Of a stretch of 64,000 nucleotides of DNA, positions 44,127-57,700 are shown one piece after another. The DNA is taken from positions 2,846,307 through 2,910,306 of the forward strand of contig CM056724.1 of assembly GCA_029844215.1 (NCBI GenBank), in the 5' to 3' direction. Position 1 is the stretch's first letter. Each line of letters opens with the position of its first letter. Under the pieces are notes generated by a model. It was not told where the DNA came from, searched no databases, and saw only the letters and a list, made by a program, of their open reading frames with translations. A program made the position numbers and the translations under genes. The DNA is from Przewalskia tangutica (taxonomy: Eukaryota; Streptophyta; Magnoliopsida; Solanales; Solanaceae).

Positions 44127-44245
44127 GAGCCGAGGGCCTATCGGAAACAACCTCTCTGCCTTACCTTCACAAGATAGGGGTAAGGTTGTGTACACACCAC
44201 CCTCCCAAGCCCCCGCTTGTTGGGATTACACTAGGTATGTTGTTG
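44127..44245 (+). mobile_element. RTE LINE 3' tail, truncated
   Basis: It reads TGAGCCGAGGGCCTATCGGAAAC through GGGGTAAGGTTGTG and CCAAGCCCCCGCTTGTTGGG to GGTATGTTGTTGTAG. It is antisense to OTLD1. Confidence 0.78.
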
Positions 44246-45228
44246 TAGTTGTTCTTCGTCAATGGTGCCTTAAAACAAAAATTGACTGAATTCTTTTTTA
44301 TGGAGTCGCAGCTATCCATTACAAAACAAAGAATTTCATTCTTACAAGTAGATACTCAAGACCCAAGTTCAAAAAAGAGAATCTAAGACATCATCATATA
44401 GCTAATACATTACTTACCCTATAGTAAGACATGCTAGCTTCAAAAAATCACGAAATTTAGGATGAACAAAGAAACCCAGAAAGCCACACAAGAAAACCTT
44501 TTTTTTTTAATTGCACTTGAAATTACCCAAAAGTAAAGCCTCAAATACAAAGTTCACCTCCACTAGTCAAAACTGCTGTAGAGACTATCAAATCACCACA
44601 AGAAACTAAGAGAAAACACAATCATTCCCAAAAGAAAAAAGGAAAAAAATTACCCAATTCACTTCACTTAACCACAAGAAGATCCTGAAATACCAAACCA
44701 TACTTCAAATATAGAATCCAAGGTTTCATCATATAGCTAATACATTACTTTGCCCTCTAATAAGCCATGTTATCTTAAAAAATCAAGAAATTTATATAAA
44801 AAAAAAAAACAGAAAGCCACTCAAAAATCAGAGAGGAATACACTCATACACGAGATCATCAAACATTTACAGGGTAATCAATAAACACAGACCAAAATTC
44901 TTGAAAATACAGAAACTTTACCACAAATATGCCAATATGGGTCTCAAAATTCAAACTTTATTGGGAATTTATGGAATTGGAGTTGGAGTTGAATATGGAG
45001 TTCTGTTTGGTTATACTTTTTGACAAAAAACATTTGGAATAACGTTCATGCTTGAATGTAGTTATATACGACTTCAAAAGTGAAAAGTGAGTTGAAAAAC
45101 AAGTTATAAGTTGTTTTCCAAATTTGAAATACAACTTCTAGTTGGATTTGGAATTTTCATAGTCAAACACTCATTTTCAAATAAAGTGAAAAATTACTCC
45201 GAAAAAAAGTGAATGATCTTTATGACCA

Positions 45229-45437
45229 AACCCTTTTTATCTTGCTATTTTATTGTCATATTATTTTCTTGATACCATGTCTTTTGTCATGCTATTTGTT
45301 GTCACACTCCTGTCTTTACTTCCGAGCCTAGGGTCTACCGGAAACAGCCTTTCTACCTCACAAAGGTAGGAGTAAGGTCTGCGTACATCTTAACCTCCCC
45401 ATACCCCACCCACCTATGGAACTACACTGGGTATGTT
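45229..45437 (+). mobile_element. RTE LINE 3' tail with target duplication
   Basis: The insert of about 209 bp ends GGGTATGTTGTT. It is flanked by GATCTTTATGACCAAAC (45211-45227) and GATCTTTATGGCCAAAC (from 45440), one mismatch in 17. It is inserted in an older AT-rich element that starts with GTTCTGTTTGGTTATAC near 45000. Confidence 0.78.
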
Positions 45438-45817
45438 GTTGATCTTTATGGCCAAACAGGTTCTAAGCTTTCATCATATAGATAATACATTACTACCCTA
45501 AGCCATGTTAACTTCAAAAAATCAAGAAATTTATAAGAAAAAAAACCCAGAAAGCCACTCAAAAAATCAGATAATAATACAGTCAATACACAAGAGATCA
45601 TCAAATATTTACATGGAAATAGATAACCCCAATTCTTGAGAAATACACAAACTTCACCACAAAAATGTCAAAATCAGATTTCAAGATTCAATCTTTCAAC
45701 CTAATTATCAAAATCCCACAATCAAAATCAACATAAATTTCAATAAAACACATCTCAATATACAAAAAAAAAAACAAATTAGGAACCCTAGAGTTGACTA
45801 AATTAGGTATAACTTAC

Positions 45818-46015
45818 TTGATTTAGAATCACCAGCACCTGCTAGTAGAAGCTAGGGTTTATTACATGAAAATTTGGGGGAAATTGGGTACAAATAAACT
45901 TCGAGATAAAGGAACTACATATGTATGCATATATAATTATATATATACATGTGTATCTATAGAGAGAGAAATATGTGTTTTCTAGAGAGAGAGAGAGATG
46001 AGGTAAGTGGAAAAA
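45818..46015 (-). other. OTLD1: Probable first (non-coding) exon and promoter-proximal region of OTLD1
   Basis: Upstream of the GTAAGT donor at 45817, the minus strand reads a leader-like sequence (AAACCCTAGCTTCTAC, a common plant 5'UTR motif). Further upstream are a TA-rich stretch (45920-45950) and a GA/TC microsatellite at about 45960-46000. The transcription start is not defined. Confidence 0.4.
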
Positions 46016-46019
46016 ATGG

Positions 46020-48729
46020 AAGGCTGAGTTTCACTCTCCTATCTCAAATTGTACTAATTATATAAAATTAAAAAATATATACTCTCTCCCTCCCAATTTC
46101 CAATTTAAAATAAATGAATATTTTTTAATCTTGTGGTTTTAAATTAAAAATGTATGCGCATTTTAAATTTTGTGATCTTAAATTTGTGTTAAAATTAGAA
46201 AACTTACTACACATAGTAAGAGACTCTTTTTGAGACAGACCAAAAAAAATTAAGACACTTAAATTGAAACAGATAGAGTATACGAGAAGAATTGCAATAT
46301 ACATTAAAACCTCTATGTGGTAGTAGCGTTTTTCCGAAAAAAATTATGGCTACTACAGTGAGGTGTTGTTATGTATGTATACTAACATTTGATATTTAGA
46401 TTTCATTTAGTTGTTATAAACAAAAGTACACAAATAATTATTTTTCTATATTTTTTATGTTTTAAATGAAAATAATATATTTGTTAATTTTAAAATATTA
46501 ATCGATTTTTATATCTCATTAATTAAATATTTAAAAAATTAATAAATTCATAACTAGTTATGCATCTAAGGAACATATGCATTTAAAATCAATTGAGAAT
46601 TTAAATATTTCATGTTTTACATAAAAAATTCTACAATTGTGCGTTATTTCATAAATTTCAGTCAATTTTTGTCCGAACTTTCATTAAAAGGAATTCAATA
46701 GCTTTCCTTTAACGTTGTCTAAGAGCTTAACATAAATATTGGAGATAAGGATAAAAAACACATCTCAAGTATTATTTTTTTGAGTTTCCTACTTAACTAT
46801 AAGGTGTGAAAATTTTCTACCTAAACTATCGTCAATTAGTTTGCAAAACACACCTCAACTATGAGTTGTTCACTTTTTCTACCTGAACTATCGTCAACTA
46901 ATTTGTAAAACACACCTCAACTTTCAGTTTTTTACTTCTAATGAGGTGTGTTTTAAAAAATAATTAGTAATCGTAAGTAGGAAAAGTGTAATTTGCAAAA
47001 TAATTGATAATATTTATGTATGAAACTCTCTAGTTCACCTAGGACCTCAAAAAAATGTGATACTTAGAGGTGTAATTTTGCTTGCATTACTTCTCTCTCT
47101 CCCCCCCTTCGACTGGTGCTGGTTGGATGTATTGCTTGCTTCTTTCTTGGAAAAAGGTGTAAATGTTGCAGAACAGTTTATTGACTTCTCTGCTCTTTCA
47201 TGCAGCGGCTCTGATCTGCAATTACTGCAAAGGAAATGAGGCTGCAATCAATGGCTAATGGTATGCTGGAATTCATTTCATGCCCTTTATTATATCTTTT
47301 ATTTTTTCATTGCCTAAGAAGGGGAGAATGTGGCATTTCTATTCAGATCTCTTGGGAAGGACAGAGATCTATGAACTCCTTGAATATTAGCTGTTTTAAA
47401 TGCAGTGGATTAACCGGAGAATCATTTTGGGAGGATATGGAAACAATGTCAAGTCTCTTTCCATCGGGATGTCCTATGCACTAGGTTTGAGTTTACTGCT
47501 AGATGTATGGCTTTTGATATCATGGACTCTTAATATATAGACCCTTGCTATTGCTAGTTATTCTTCTCAATGAGGCTGATTTTGACCAGTCGAGAAGCTA
47601 AAACAAAATTAGGTCGGTGGAACTTTTGAGTTTCAATGCTGCAAGCAGAATGTTTGGAAAATGAACTGAATAACTGAGACTACCATGTACTATGAAGAGG
47701 TAGCAAACTGCCACCGTTGATGTTCAATCAAATAATTTATGTCTGATTGACCAACTTGAAAACCACCGAAAAATCCTTCATAAAATAATTCATCTTTTTC
47801 CCGATTGTATTGAAAAGTATATGTTTTTGTTACCTCTCGAACTATCTCTCTATTAGGCAGGATTTTAGTGATTGTAGGACTTATTTGTTGAGGAGAAACT
47901 GATCCTAATATTTAAAAACAGATATTTAATTAATCTCTTAATATTTAGAACTTCAAAATCAACTAAAATTTGATTATTAAATGCTAAATAATAGGCTTCA
48001 TCAAATTAATGTAGAATCCTTTCACGGCTTAACCAAAGCATTAAATACATTATTGAGGTAGCAACAAGACACGTAAATAAACCAAATTTCGTTACATTAG
48101 ATAGTTCTAATAATGTTTGAAATTTAGTGACAATTTGGTTTATTGCAGAGTCAATTAATGAAGAGCAAAAAAGTAAATCAACATTTCTGAAAGGTCTGTC
48201 GTGTTTTAATATATGTTGATATAGAAGAGAGATATTTCTGCACAACTTCATTTGCAGTCTGCCAAGCTTTTTGAATAAATAAAATTACTATTTCTTCAAA
48301 CTTCTATTTAGAAAAGAGAAAAGGTTCGTTCAATTATGTCATTGAATTTTGTGAAATGATTCAATGTTGAGGGCACAATGATGAGCTATAAATATCAATA
48401 GAAATTTTCAAGAAAGCTGAATTGTATTTGAACTTGTTAAATTTTGATCTTTAATGACTTGAGGGAAACAAAGCCGTGAAACAATACATTCCTCCGAGTA
48501 ACCAACTCTTCTAATTTACATATGAAGATTGACATTTATATTGTCAATATGTGGCAAAAACCCTCAATGGGTAAAAGAATAGGAGCCTCATTGTTCAACT
48601 CTGACTTTAATCTGACAATTATTTCTTTTTTCCTCCTATAAAATTAAATCAATCATAATACATGACCTCAGAGATCTGAACACATCATAAATAAAATATG
48701 TGACGACAATAATATAGACCAAAAGGATT
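46020..48729. other. Intergenic between OTLD1 and ELM1
   Basis: Mostly AT-rich. At 46790-46945 there are about two and a half copies of a 66-bp unit with CTA(A/C)CTGAACTATCGTCAA and AAAACACACCTCAACT. Open frames at 47057-47484 (plus) and 48006-48251 (minus, a hydrophobic segment near its end) have no family I recognise. I see no complete gene. Confidence 0.45.
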
Positions 48730-51700
48730 CTATGCTTTAATCTTCCATCCTCTCTCAGCAAGAGCTTCATTCACACGGGTAGCTGCTACTGCAGTATCAT
48801 TAAGAGGAGGGTAACTCCAGCTTTCTGACATCTATTAAGATAAAAGATGATGGAAAAAAGTTAGTGCATTAGCCGATTAACCGATAAATGAAATAATGAG
48901 GATTCATATAGCCGACTTCAACTTGTTTGGGATTAAGGCTTAGTAGTTGTTATTTATTAACAGAATAAAAAGGATTGTGAAGTAGTCTTCCAGAGGCGAG
49001 AAGTTCCTCTCAACTCCATAATCAAGGCACCTCAAGAATACCCACTTCTTTACAGGGAATGAATAAAGCACCTTAGACATATTTCTGCAAGCAAGTACAT
49101 TCTTTGGAAATAATAAAGCACCTCAGGCATACTTCCACAAGCAAGTACTCAGAGACTAGCAATTCACGATAGTAGATATTTGGCAGGTCCAAGAATGTGA
49201 TCCCACCATTCTCGACTAAGAGAGTAAACAGGTAGCAAATTTTGGAAACTGCTCGCTCAACTACAATGCATAGCAATCTTTTGAACTACCGACTGATTGC
49301 AGCACATAGACAACAGTATCTAGCAGCCATCTTGTAACATATGAAGAAAGAATGTCTCAACACCCTAAAATATCCATTATTGTTGTATCAGAAACAACCA
49401 GAAGACAAGAAATCCTTTGCTAAATTTTGGAGACATTATCAGTTGTAGGCTATACTAGGGCAATTAAGGACATGTATAACGGAGCCAAAACCCGGATAAG
49501 AACAGTGGGAGGTGTGCCTCAGAACACTTCCCGGTCATGATGGGTTTGCACCAAGGATCAACCCTTGGCCCGTTTCTACTTGTCTTATGATGGACGAATT
49601 GACGTGGCATACTCAAAAGGTGGTGTGATGTATGTTATTCGCAGATGACATCGTATTGATTGAGAGACGCATGGTGAAGCTAACGATAGGCTAGAAGTTT
49701 GAAGACATACATTAGAATCTAAAGGTTTCAGGTTAAGCAGGATTAGAACCGAGTACCTGAAGTGCAAGTTTCAGTGACATAACGCATGAAGCGGGGGTGG
49801 AAGTGAAGATCGATACACAAGTCATACCCAAGAGAGGTAGTTTCAAGTATCTTGGGTCTATAATCCAATGAAATAGATTGACGGTGATGTCGCACATCGT
49901 ATTGGAGTAGAGTGGGTGAAATGGAGGCTTTCGTTCGGGATATTGTGCGATAAAAATGTGTCACCAAGGCTTAAAAGGTAATTTCTACAGAGTGGTGGTT
50001 AGTAGACCTACATTGTTGTATGAGGCAGAGTAATGGTCAGTCAAGAGCACACGCGTTCAAAAGATAAAGGTAGCGGAGATGAGGATTCTCATATAGATGT
50101 GTCGGCATACTAGGAGATATAGGACTAAGAACAAAGTTATACAGGACAATGTGGGAGTAGCTTCCGTGGTGGACAAGATAAGGGAAGTGATGCTAAGATG
50201 GTTCAGGCTATAGCAGGTATTAAGAGAGGTAGAGGAAGGTTTTAAGAGAGAGAAGGAAGGTCGAAGAAGAACTTGGGAGAGGTGATTTGACAGGACATGA
50301 CACATCCTCAACTTACTAAGTACATGACCCTATATAGGAATTATAGAGGTCGAGAATTAGGATAGAAGGATAGTAGCTAGCCGAGTGTTGTCGTACTTCT
50401 ATGTGAGAGGCAAGGGGCTAGTCTTCTCTTCTCTTCTCATCTTTCTTATTTAGTAGTATTATTTAGTATTGCGTAGTATCTTATTCTTCATTTTTATTAC
50501 TGCTTCATTTGCTTTGTTTATCTCGATATTTTACTGTCGTTATTTTTCTTTCAATCCTGCTTTGATTACACTTCTTTCAAGTCGAGGGTCTATCGAAAAC
50601 ATCTCTACCTCACAAAGGTAGAGTTAAGGTTTGCGTACATTCTACCAAGTACCAACTATCTCTCGAATGTAAATCATGGCCAACTTTTCTTAATTGTAGG
50701 TAGTTTGAACTGAAGTGAAATGGGAAGACTTGTCAATCTGTCCACAATGACCCAAATAGCATCAAACTTGCCCAAAGTACGTCACAATCCTACCACAAAG
50801 TCTATAGCAATCTACTCCCACTTCCACTCAGGTATGGGCATCCTCGGGGTTATACTAGGTATGTTGTTGTTGTTGTATGATCAGTTGTAGAATGAAAATT
50901 TAGTAACACTGTTGTTTAAATCTCATGTCTTACGTGGAGTCCTACCCCGCACTAGTTTTCATATCTCATTTGGGAGTAAAACTCCGAAGTTTTGAGACAT
51001 CCCAAACAACTTACCCATCTCCCTTTATCAACGCCTTGCATTCATGAATAATAACCACCTCTTCTGATGAGAGAAAAATCAATTATTACACCAACCACCT
51101 CTAACCAATATCCCTTGCCTCTTCCCTCACCTGGCCCACACCAACAATCACACGTCACATTCCCAAGCTTCCTAGGCCTATTCATGTTCTTTTTTCTTAG
51201 TAGCATTTACAAATAATTCTTTTTATCCGACTTGTAACCTGTTTTGGTCAAGCTTCTCCAAGACCAAATGTGCTTTTTTGCACTTTTTAAAAGCTTGGCC
51301 AAATACTAATTGTTGCTCAAACATGTTTTTCAAATTGACTAACCAAACACATTGTTTCTCACCAAAAGTACTTAGTTTCAAAATAAGTTAATTTTAGAAG
51401 CTTGGCCAAACAAGTTTATTAGGCTTTAAATAAACAATTACAAAAAGTGAAGTTTTTAACTCACTTTTCATTTGTTGATCCATTTCAAATTAACAGAGGT
51501 ACTTGACATAGTTTTATATTCTATTATATAGAGTACTGTTAATCCTGTTCAATTGTAACACACCACAATTTTAATCCAATCGGTCAAATAATTAAACCCG
51601 ACTCTAGTATAATAAAACTAATACGCATTCTGATTTGATAAATATTGAAGAGCTCCCGACCAGTATAATGTTCCATTATAGTAAACCTCCCCCATTATTC

Positions 51701-54700
51701 CGACTATTTCCCTACAATCTTAGAATATTTTTATAAAACCACAAAGATCAATAATAAATGCTAATAGAAAAGAGAAAGCACCCCCTTCCCCCAAATTTCA
51801 TTTAGTGTGTCTCCCCAACTAAGCCCGCTACCCCCCCCCCCTTCTCTCTCTTATAGAAATTGCCACAAGAGAAATCCCTGATATTTCGTAAACCAAAGAG
51901 GTGGTCTGTTAAGCTTTGTTATACAAGATGGAGGTCTAAGTAATTGACATTAAGGGGTCGTTTGGTTCTAATACCCAATGCATTTCTCAAGTTATAGCTT
52001 CCCCAATTTTAGCCATAAAGGAGAACGAGTACGGAATTCTTACATCCTCAAGTCCTGTGAATGGCCTAGTCAGTCCTCTCTCTCTAAGTGCCTTGTGGAA
52101 ATCTGTGAACTTCCATGTACAGCGTTCAGCTCCAACTACATACACAGGCTTCCTGGGAAGGAAGGTATGAATTACAATAAAAAACATGTTCAGAATTACT
52201 ATGTTATCAACAACCGCTAAGCTAATTTTCAGACATACCCAGTACTGCAAGCCTCACTCAACATGCTAATTGAATCCGCTGTGATGACAAAAGCATCAGC
52301 CCAAGCGAGATGCCCCATGTGTGGATTTGGCTCTGAATATTTAAGAAAAAATCCATTAGATGATCATCATCCGAATAAACCTATAACTACACAAACTAAT
52401 ACAGATTATTGTGTCTTGAGTCACCTTCACCATTCCAAATGTGTACTTTTGGATCCATATCAAGCTCTTTGACCACAATTTTGGAATGCTACAAGAAATC
52501 AACAATGCCCAAAGCGTCAAACACATTAAACATGTTGCCACTTGGTATAATTTGAAACACAATCTGTAGAAATACCTTTTCTGGTGTCCTCCTGGAGAAC
52601 GATATTCTTACGCTCCCACAGCTCGCAAGAACATTGTGAAGGGAGGCTGTTAATTGCTTAACAAGGTCTGGTCCATACCTGCAGTACCCTAATCATAATC
52701 CAGGAATTATATAAGTTTGTATACACATGAACCTAACAGTAACGGAGAAGTAACCGCAAGGAACAAAATAAATCATGCTCTACAGTCCTGACGTAATTTC
52801 ATAAATTCCTATGCATGTCTTAGTTCCCTAGACCGCTTAATAACTGAAAATGATAAGGAAAGATTTTGTTTTTGATAAGGTAATAATACGAAAAGATTTA
52901 AAATCCTCCCTTTTTGGAAAGTCTCCAAAATAACATGTAAACCATGCAATAAAGATGATTAAACAATAGATATTAGCATTATAAAGATCTTAGTACAGTC
53001 CACTCAAGCAGATGTCGAGCAGCAAAAATATAAAGGCACAAAATTTGTAACCAAGAAATATGGAAACCCATGCATAGAGATCGAACTGTTCGCTCAAGAA
53101 GATGTTGAGCAGCAAGAATTAAAAAACAATACATCTACACAACAGACTTGGTCCTTGAAATGGAAGATAGAGTTTGCTTTACTATGCTTCATTCTTACCC
53201 ACTCAAGTTAGATAATTGACTCCACTACAACTAATGATGTAGCCAAAGATTCCATTAGTACCACATACAATAGTGTTACCAGTTGAGTAAATGCATTTTT
53301 GCATTACAACAACATATCTTCTCACAAAGCTTGATCCATCGGTATCTCAACTAAATACTTCAGAAACAATTAAAAAAAGGATAGTCCGGTGCAGTAAGCT
53401 CCCGCTATGCGCAGAGTCCAAGGAAGGGCTGGACCACAAGGGCGCGTTTGGTACGTCGCACTGAACTGTATAATTTTGCATGGACTGTACTGTATTGTAT
53501 TAATATATAATGGACGGTATTAGAGTATTAATATATAATGGACTGTATTTTTATTTATTTTTTATTTTTAGTACAGTCCAGGGGAGACTCTCAAGAATGG
53601 CAGTTGGAGTGTACTATTTTTAGAAATAGTACAGTCCAGTCCGGCTGAAAACGCCCACCAAACGTTGTATTATTTTTTTGTCCAGTGCAGTGCCGCGTAA
53701 TACAGCGTACCAAACGTGCCCCAAGGGTCTATTGTACGCAATCTTACCTCACATTTCTGAGGTTGTTTCCACGGCTTGAACCCATGACCTCCGGTCACAT
53801 GGCAACAACTTTACCAGTTACTCCAAGGCTACCCTTCATACTTCAGAAACAATTAGCAGTAATTATATACTTCAAAATTATACATCACGTATCCAATTCA
53901 TATGTTATGTGATTTCAGCCTCGTGTTTTCATACTTCCCTTCTTTAACACAATTAAGTTATGAAGTTTGATTTTGCAATGGAAGGATATCAGTAATTTGG
54001 GTTGAAGATATATCGTACTTGTAGGGCCTCCAATGTTGACCACCAGTAAGGGCTTCGGCAAAGGTGCAAACTCTTCATGCCAGGTGATGGCTGCAGCTCT
54101 AAGTGCAGTAAAATCAACTTGATGAAGAGCTCCTACCGTAAGTACCTTCTCAGGAAAAAAAAAGGCAGCCCAGAAAGGAGCAATTTAGGTACAACAGCTC
54201 TCAACACAGAAATACATAACATATCACATACTAAGACAAAATATATATGTTGAAGATACCTACAACATGCTTATCAGGCAGTTCATAGGGTGTTATCCAC
54301 TTGTGCAGAAAACGAGGAACTTGTTCCTTTCCTTGAGGAGTCAAAGGGTAATAGTCATGCTTGGGGGTGATTACCAAGTCAAATCTGTCCAAGCGGGACC
54401 TTGGATGCTGAATCTGAAGTTAAAATGCAGCAGAGACAAATAAATTAGATTTTCTTCTCTAGACCGAAAAACATTATTACAACAAAAACAATACATGGCA
54501 TACAGTCCAAATATGTAATAACAGCTTTCTTTGGTGGGCTGAAGAGGAAAACCAGTAACTACATTAGCTGTCCCTAGACAGAGCGATTTATGTGTGTTAT
54601 TGAAAGCCATCGCTATGCGAAGCGAGGGATTATCGCTTCATGGGCGAAATCATGTGTTTCATAGTAAGTGTGTGCTTCAAACAATGATGCGCAAAGTGAT

Positions 54701-57700
54701 CCAACAAGAATCACTCAGTTCTTTGAATCTCCGTTTGAAGAGTTGGATTAATATCGGCATTTTTATATGTTGGATGCTAAAATAATTGTAATCTAAACAT
54801 TATACTACCAAATTCATATATGTTTGATATTTTTCAATGTTATGACTTGTGCGCTTCATTTCTAGCTTTTTGCTTCAAGCCCCATGGATTTGGTTGCTTT
54901 TTTTGCACTGCAGCTGTGCACATTCACCACAATGAATTTCAATAGACTTGCAGCCTAATTTCTTCTTCGCCATTTTGGTTCATGTGTAGCTAATATCAAC
55001 TATCAATTATCTTATTTGGAGAACATCTATTATCAGTTATCATCTTTCCTGATAAGTTCAAATGATAGTCTACGGGGTTGTACAAATTCGCGAACACAAC
55101 TGATTGACAGAGTGGCCCAAACGAAAATAGATACATTTGTTCATTAACATGTAGACCTGTGCATTTAAATACATATAGTTTGACGAAGGAAGGACAGATT
55201 TTAAGCAGAGATACATCCTCAACTATCCGTCTCTGAAAAGGATAAATGGAAGCTATGAAGAAAAAAAATTAGGATGCTTTGACTTCTCAAAGAATTAGTC
55301 TTTTTTTAGATAAAGGTAACCAATTGTTAATAGTTAGACTTAGCACCAAAGAGGTGCTGAGTTAGGAACTTTACAAACAGCAAAAAGGTATAGTCTCTAA
55401 TAGGCAAAAACTAACTTGTCAAATAAAACAAAATAAAATAAACTGCAAGAGTAAATTGCATCTTTCTCATATGAAAATTGGACTTATAAGTGCATCTAAA
55501 GAAATGGAAGAGCATGATGAACGATCTACTTATCCTCAAATTCTTCACCCATTTTCTTTGTTCCTATGATGCAGGAATGTTATTTGAGAAACTGTCCATC
55601 CTACTCACCCCACCGCCAATACATAAATAAAAAGGAAGAGGGAAAAAGATCAAAAAGAGGAGAAGAAGAGCTGAAATGGACTTTCAACTATAACAATCTA
55701 ACAGAAAAACACATGTTCCATGTGAAGCATCAGATGGCATACCTGGACAACAAAAACATTATCAGATGCCAATCTTTTAATGGAGCTAGTTATTGAGATT
55801 GTATCTCTTCCAGATGCAATCACCAGCAACGGACCATCCCTGAGAAGGAACAATCATTAGCTCATCATTACTTCACTGAGTTTTTGATCGAGAACACAAT
55901 CATATTATACATAATCTAAGACTCCAATATAAGGAGCAGCTCTTGTACCTCGTTAGTTAAGTCTATAAGGAGCTTTTTATTTTCACATAGCATCACAACA
56001 GATAGAGATTATGAGTTTAAGTATCACCATCACTCATTATCCAAAAGAGTTTTAATGTGCTTGGTCCATGAAAAAGAGATCAGCAGCGCACGTAAGGGGG
56101 CGTGCTGAAGGCATAATTAGGTAAGAAAAGCGCACATTCTCTAACAACTTAAGATTTTAGATGAGATTGGCCACATACTTCAACAATTACTAAACAACAA
56201 CAACATACCCAATGTAATCCCACAAGTGGGATCTAGAGAGGGTAGAATGTACACAGATCTTACCCCTACCTTGGCGGGGTAAAGAGGCTGTTTCTGGAAG
56301 ACTCAACAATTACTAAACAATTATCATAAAATGCAACATGAACCAAACGAATCACGTGAATCAAAAAAGAAGTGAGGAAGTCAGGAACTGAGTAGACACT
56401 TACTTCTCAAATGTTTCGCGAGCCATTCTAACTATACTCTTCACATCAGCTTCCAAAATAGATGATAAGCCTACATTGCCACCATTTTCCATTCCTAGTT
56501 TTCTAGCCCTTCTTCTCAATAGAATCCGACATATCTGGCTTATGATGTAATACAAGCTTTTGTGGAGAGATACAGGAAGCCAATGTAGCCACTCATTGAC
56601 TCCTCCTCTTGGTCTAGTAACCCGCTGCATGTATGGATAGCATCAATAACGATTTCATGAAACAAGGTTTGATCAACAATTACAATTTTCCAAAATAAAT
56701 ACAGGTCTTTCAAGTTATCACCCTCTACTTACCTCTCTGTATCACTTTGTAAAGTTAATTATTTATTTTGAATCAAGTTGTAAAGTTAATCATTTAAAAC
56801 AACACTGTTCAAATCAAGGAAGATAAGAAATTTCTAACATCATCCGGATCAGTAGAAACTTCAACTGTTTCAGTCACACAACCTCACCCTACTAACACAA
56901 ACTTTGTTTACCAAACATGCCTCTGGTTCAAGAAACTTCTACCAATCAATTAAGATTAGATGGAAAGCAATGTATTGAAGAAGGGCACAAAAAGATTTCC
57001 CCCATTTGGTGGGTGTGGGAGAAAAAGAGTGAGGATAAAACCCAACCCTATTCCATGCTAGTGGATAGATTGCAAGTGCACAATCCCTAACATCGATTGA
57101 CATCACAACACGAAAACCAAACTTTGAGCTTCAATTTGATAAAAGCTCCACAACACATATTTATCCAACTACTAAGTGGTTGATAAGGTCCTGTGTTGTG
57201 TACAATTGGGATGAATTGCATAGCGAGGATAACTTGCCAAAAGCGTGGGAACTCAGTTGTCTTTTCTTTATCCTTTTTATTTCTGTTAACAATGCAGGAT
57301 TCATTTTCATATGAGTTATCATGACACTCAAAAATACCACATCTAGAACCCGATAGCCACATGCTTGTACATCGATTGATTTTGATTATATTCTTCTTCT
57401 GAAAATGGTAATGTATCGTTTGATTTTTTGATATATTTGACAAAAGCTATCAGTTTAAAACTAATTGTTAACTGCTTAAGTTTCTGGATGAGAAAGGGGG
57501 AACCCCATAAGTTCGTTGTCCATATGTTGCTAAATTCGTGTCCCTTGGATTGATCTTTGACTACAGGAACAGGCAAATGCTGCGACTCTTTAACTAACGC
57601 ACAAGCTTCTAGACTTTGTAGGAGGATCAAATAAATAGCCAGGTAACCAAGACACGAATCAGGGTTAGGATAAAAGGAACTCACAAGTGAACAGGCCAGT

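Larger units (their letters stand above)
43795..45620. repeat. Repeated blocks in the OTLD1 leader intron
   Basis: Block A (AAATTACCCAAAAGTAAAGCC...CACCTCCACTAGTCAAAACTGC...CAATTCACTTCACTTAACCACAAG) occurs at about 43800-44010 and 44510-44690. Block B (CATCATATAG(C/A)TAATACATTACT...AAAAAATCA(C/A)GAAATTTA...AGAAAGCCACTCAAAAATCAG) occurs at about 44390-44490, 44725-44840 and 45470-45570. The pattern is A-B-A-B-(insert)-B, so an A-B unit of about 700 bp was duplicated and partly triplicated. A G run lies at 43924-43938. Confidence 0.8.
43569..45818 (-). other. OTLD1: Probable 5'UTR intron of OTLD1 (about 2.2 kb)
   Basis: Upstream of the ATG (43542) a good acceptor reads TTATCTGTTCCATAG ending at 43570. 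A consensus donor AA|GTAAGTTAT lies at 45818/45817 (minus). Between them are three copies of a duplicated block and two RTE tails. The presence of a 5'UTR intron is inferred from the splice signals and from the lack of any TATA-like promoter near the ATG. cDNA would settle it. Confidence 0.5.

Noticed and set aside
47057..47484. Possible small gene between OTLD1 and ELM1 (frames at 47057-47239 and 47236-47484)
   Set aside because: No recognised family and no good splice model. A transcript or protein match would be needed.
48006..48251. Minus-strand frame of 81 codons with a hydrophobic stretch
   Set aside because: Isolated, no signal or domain that I recognise, in AT-rich DNA.
54594..54785. 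Plus-strand frame of 63 codons inside ELM1 intron 3
   Set aside because: The sequence (GCGAAGCGAGGGATTATCGC) has a dispersed-repeat look and the frame is short, so a gene call is not supported.
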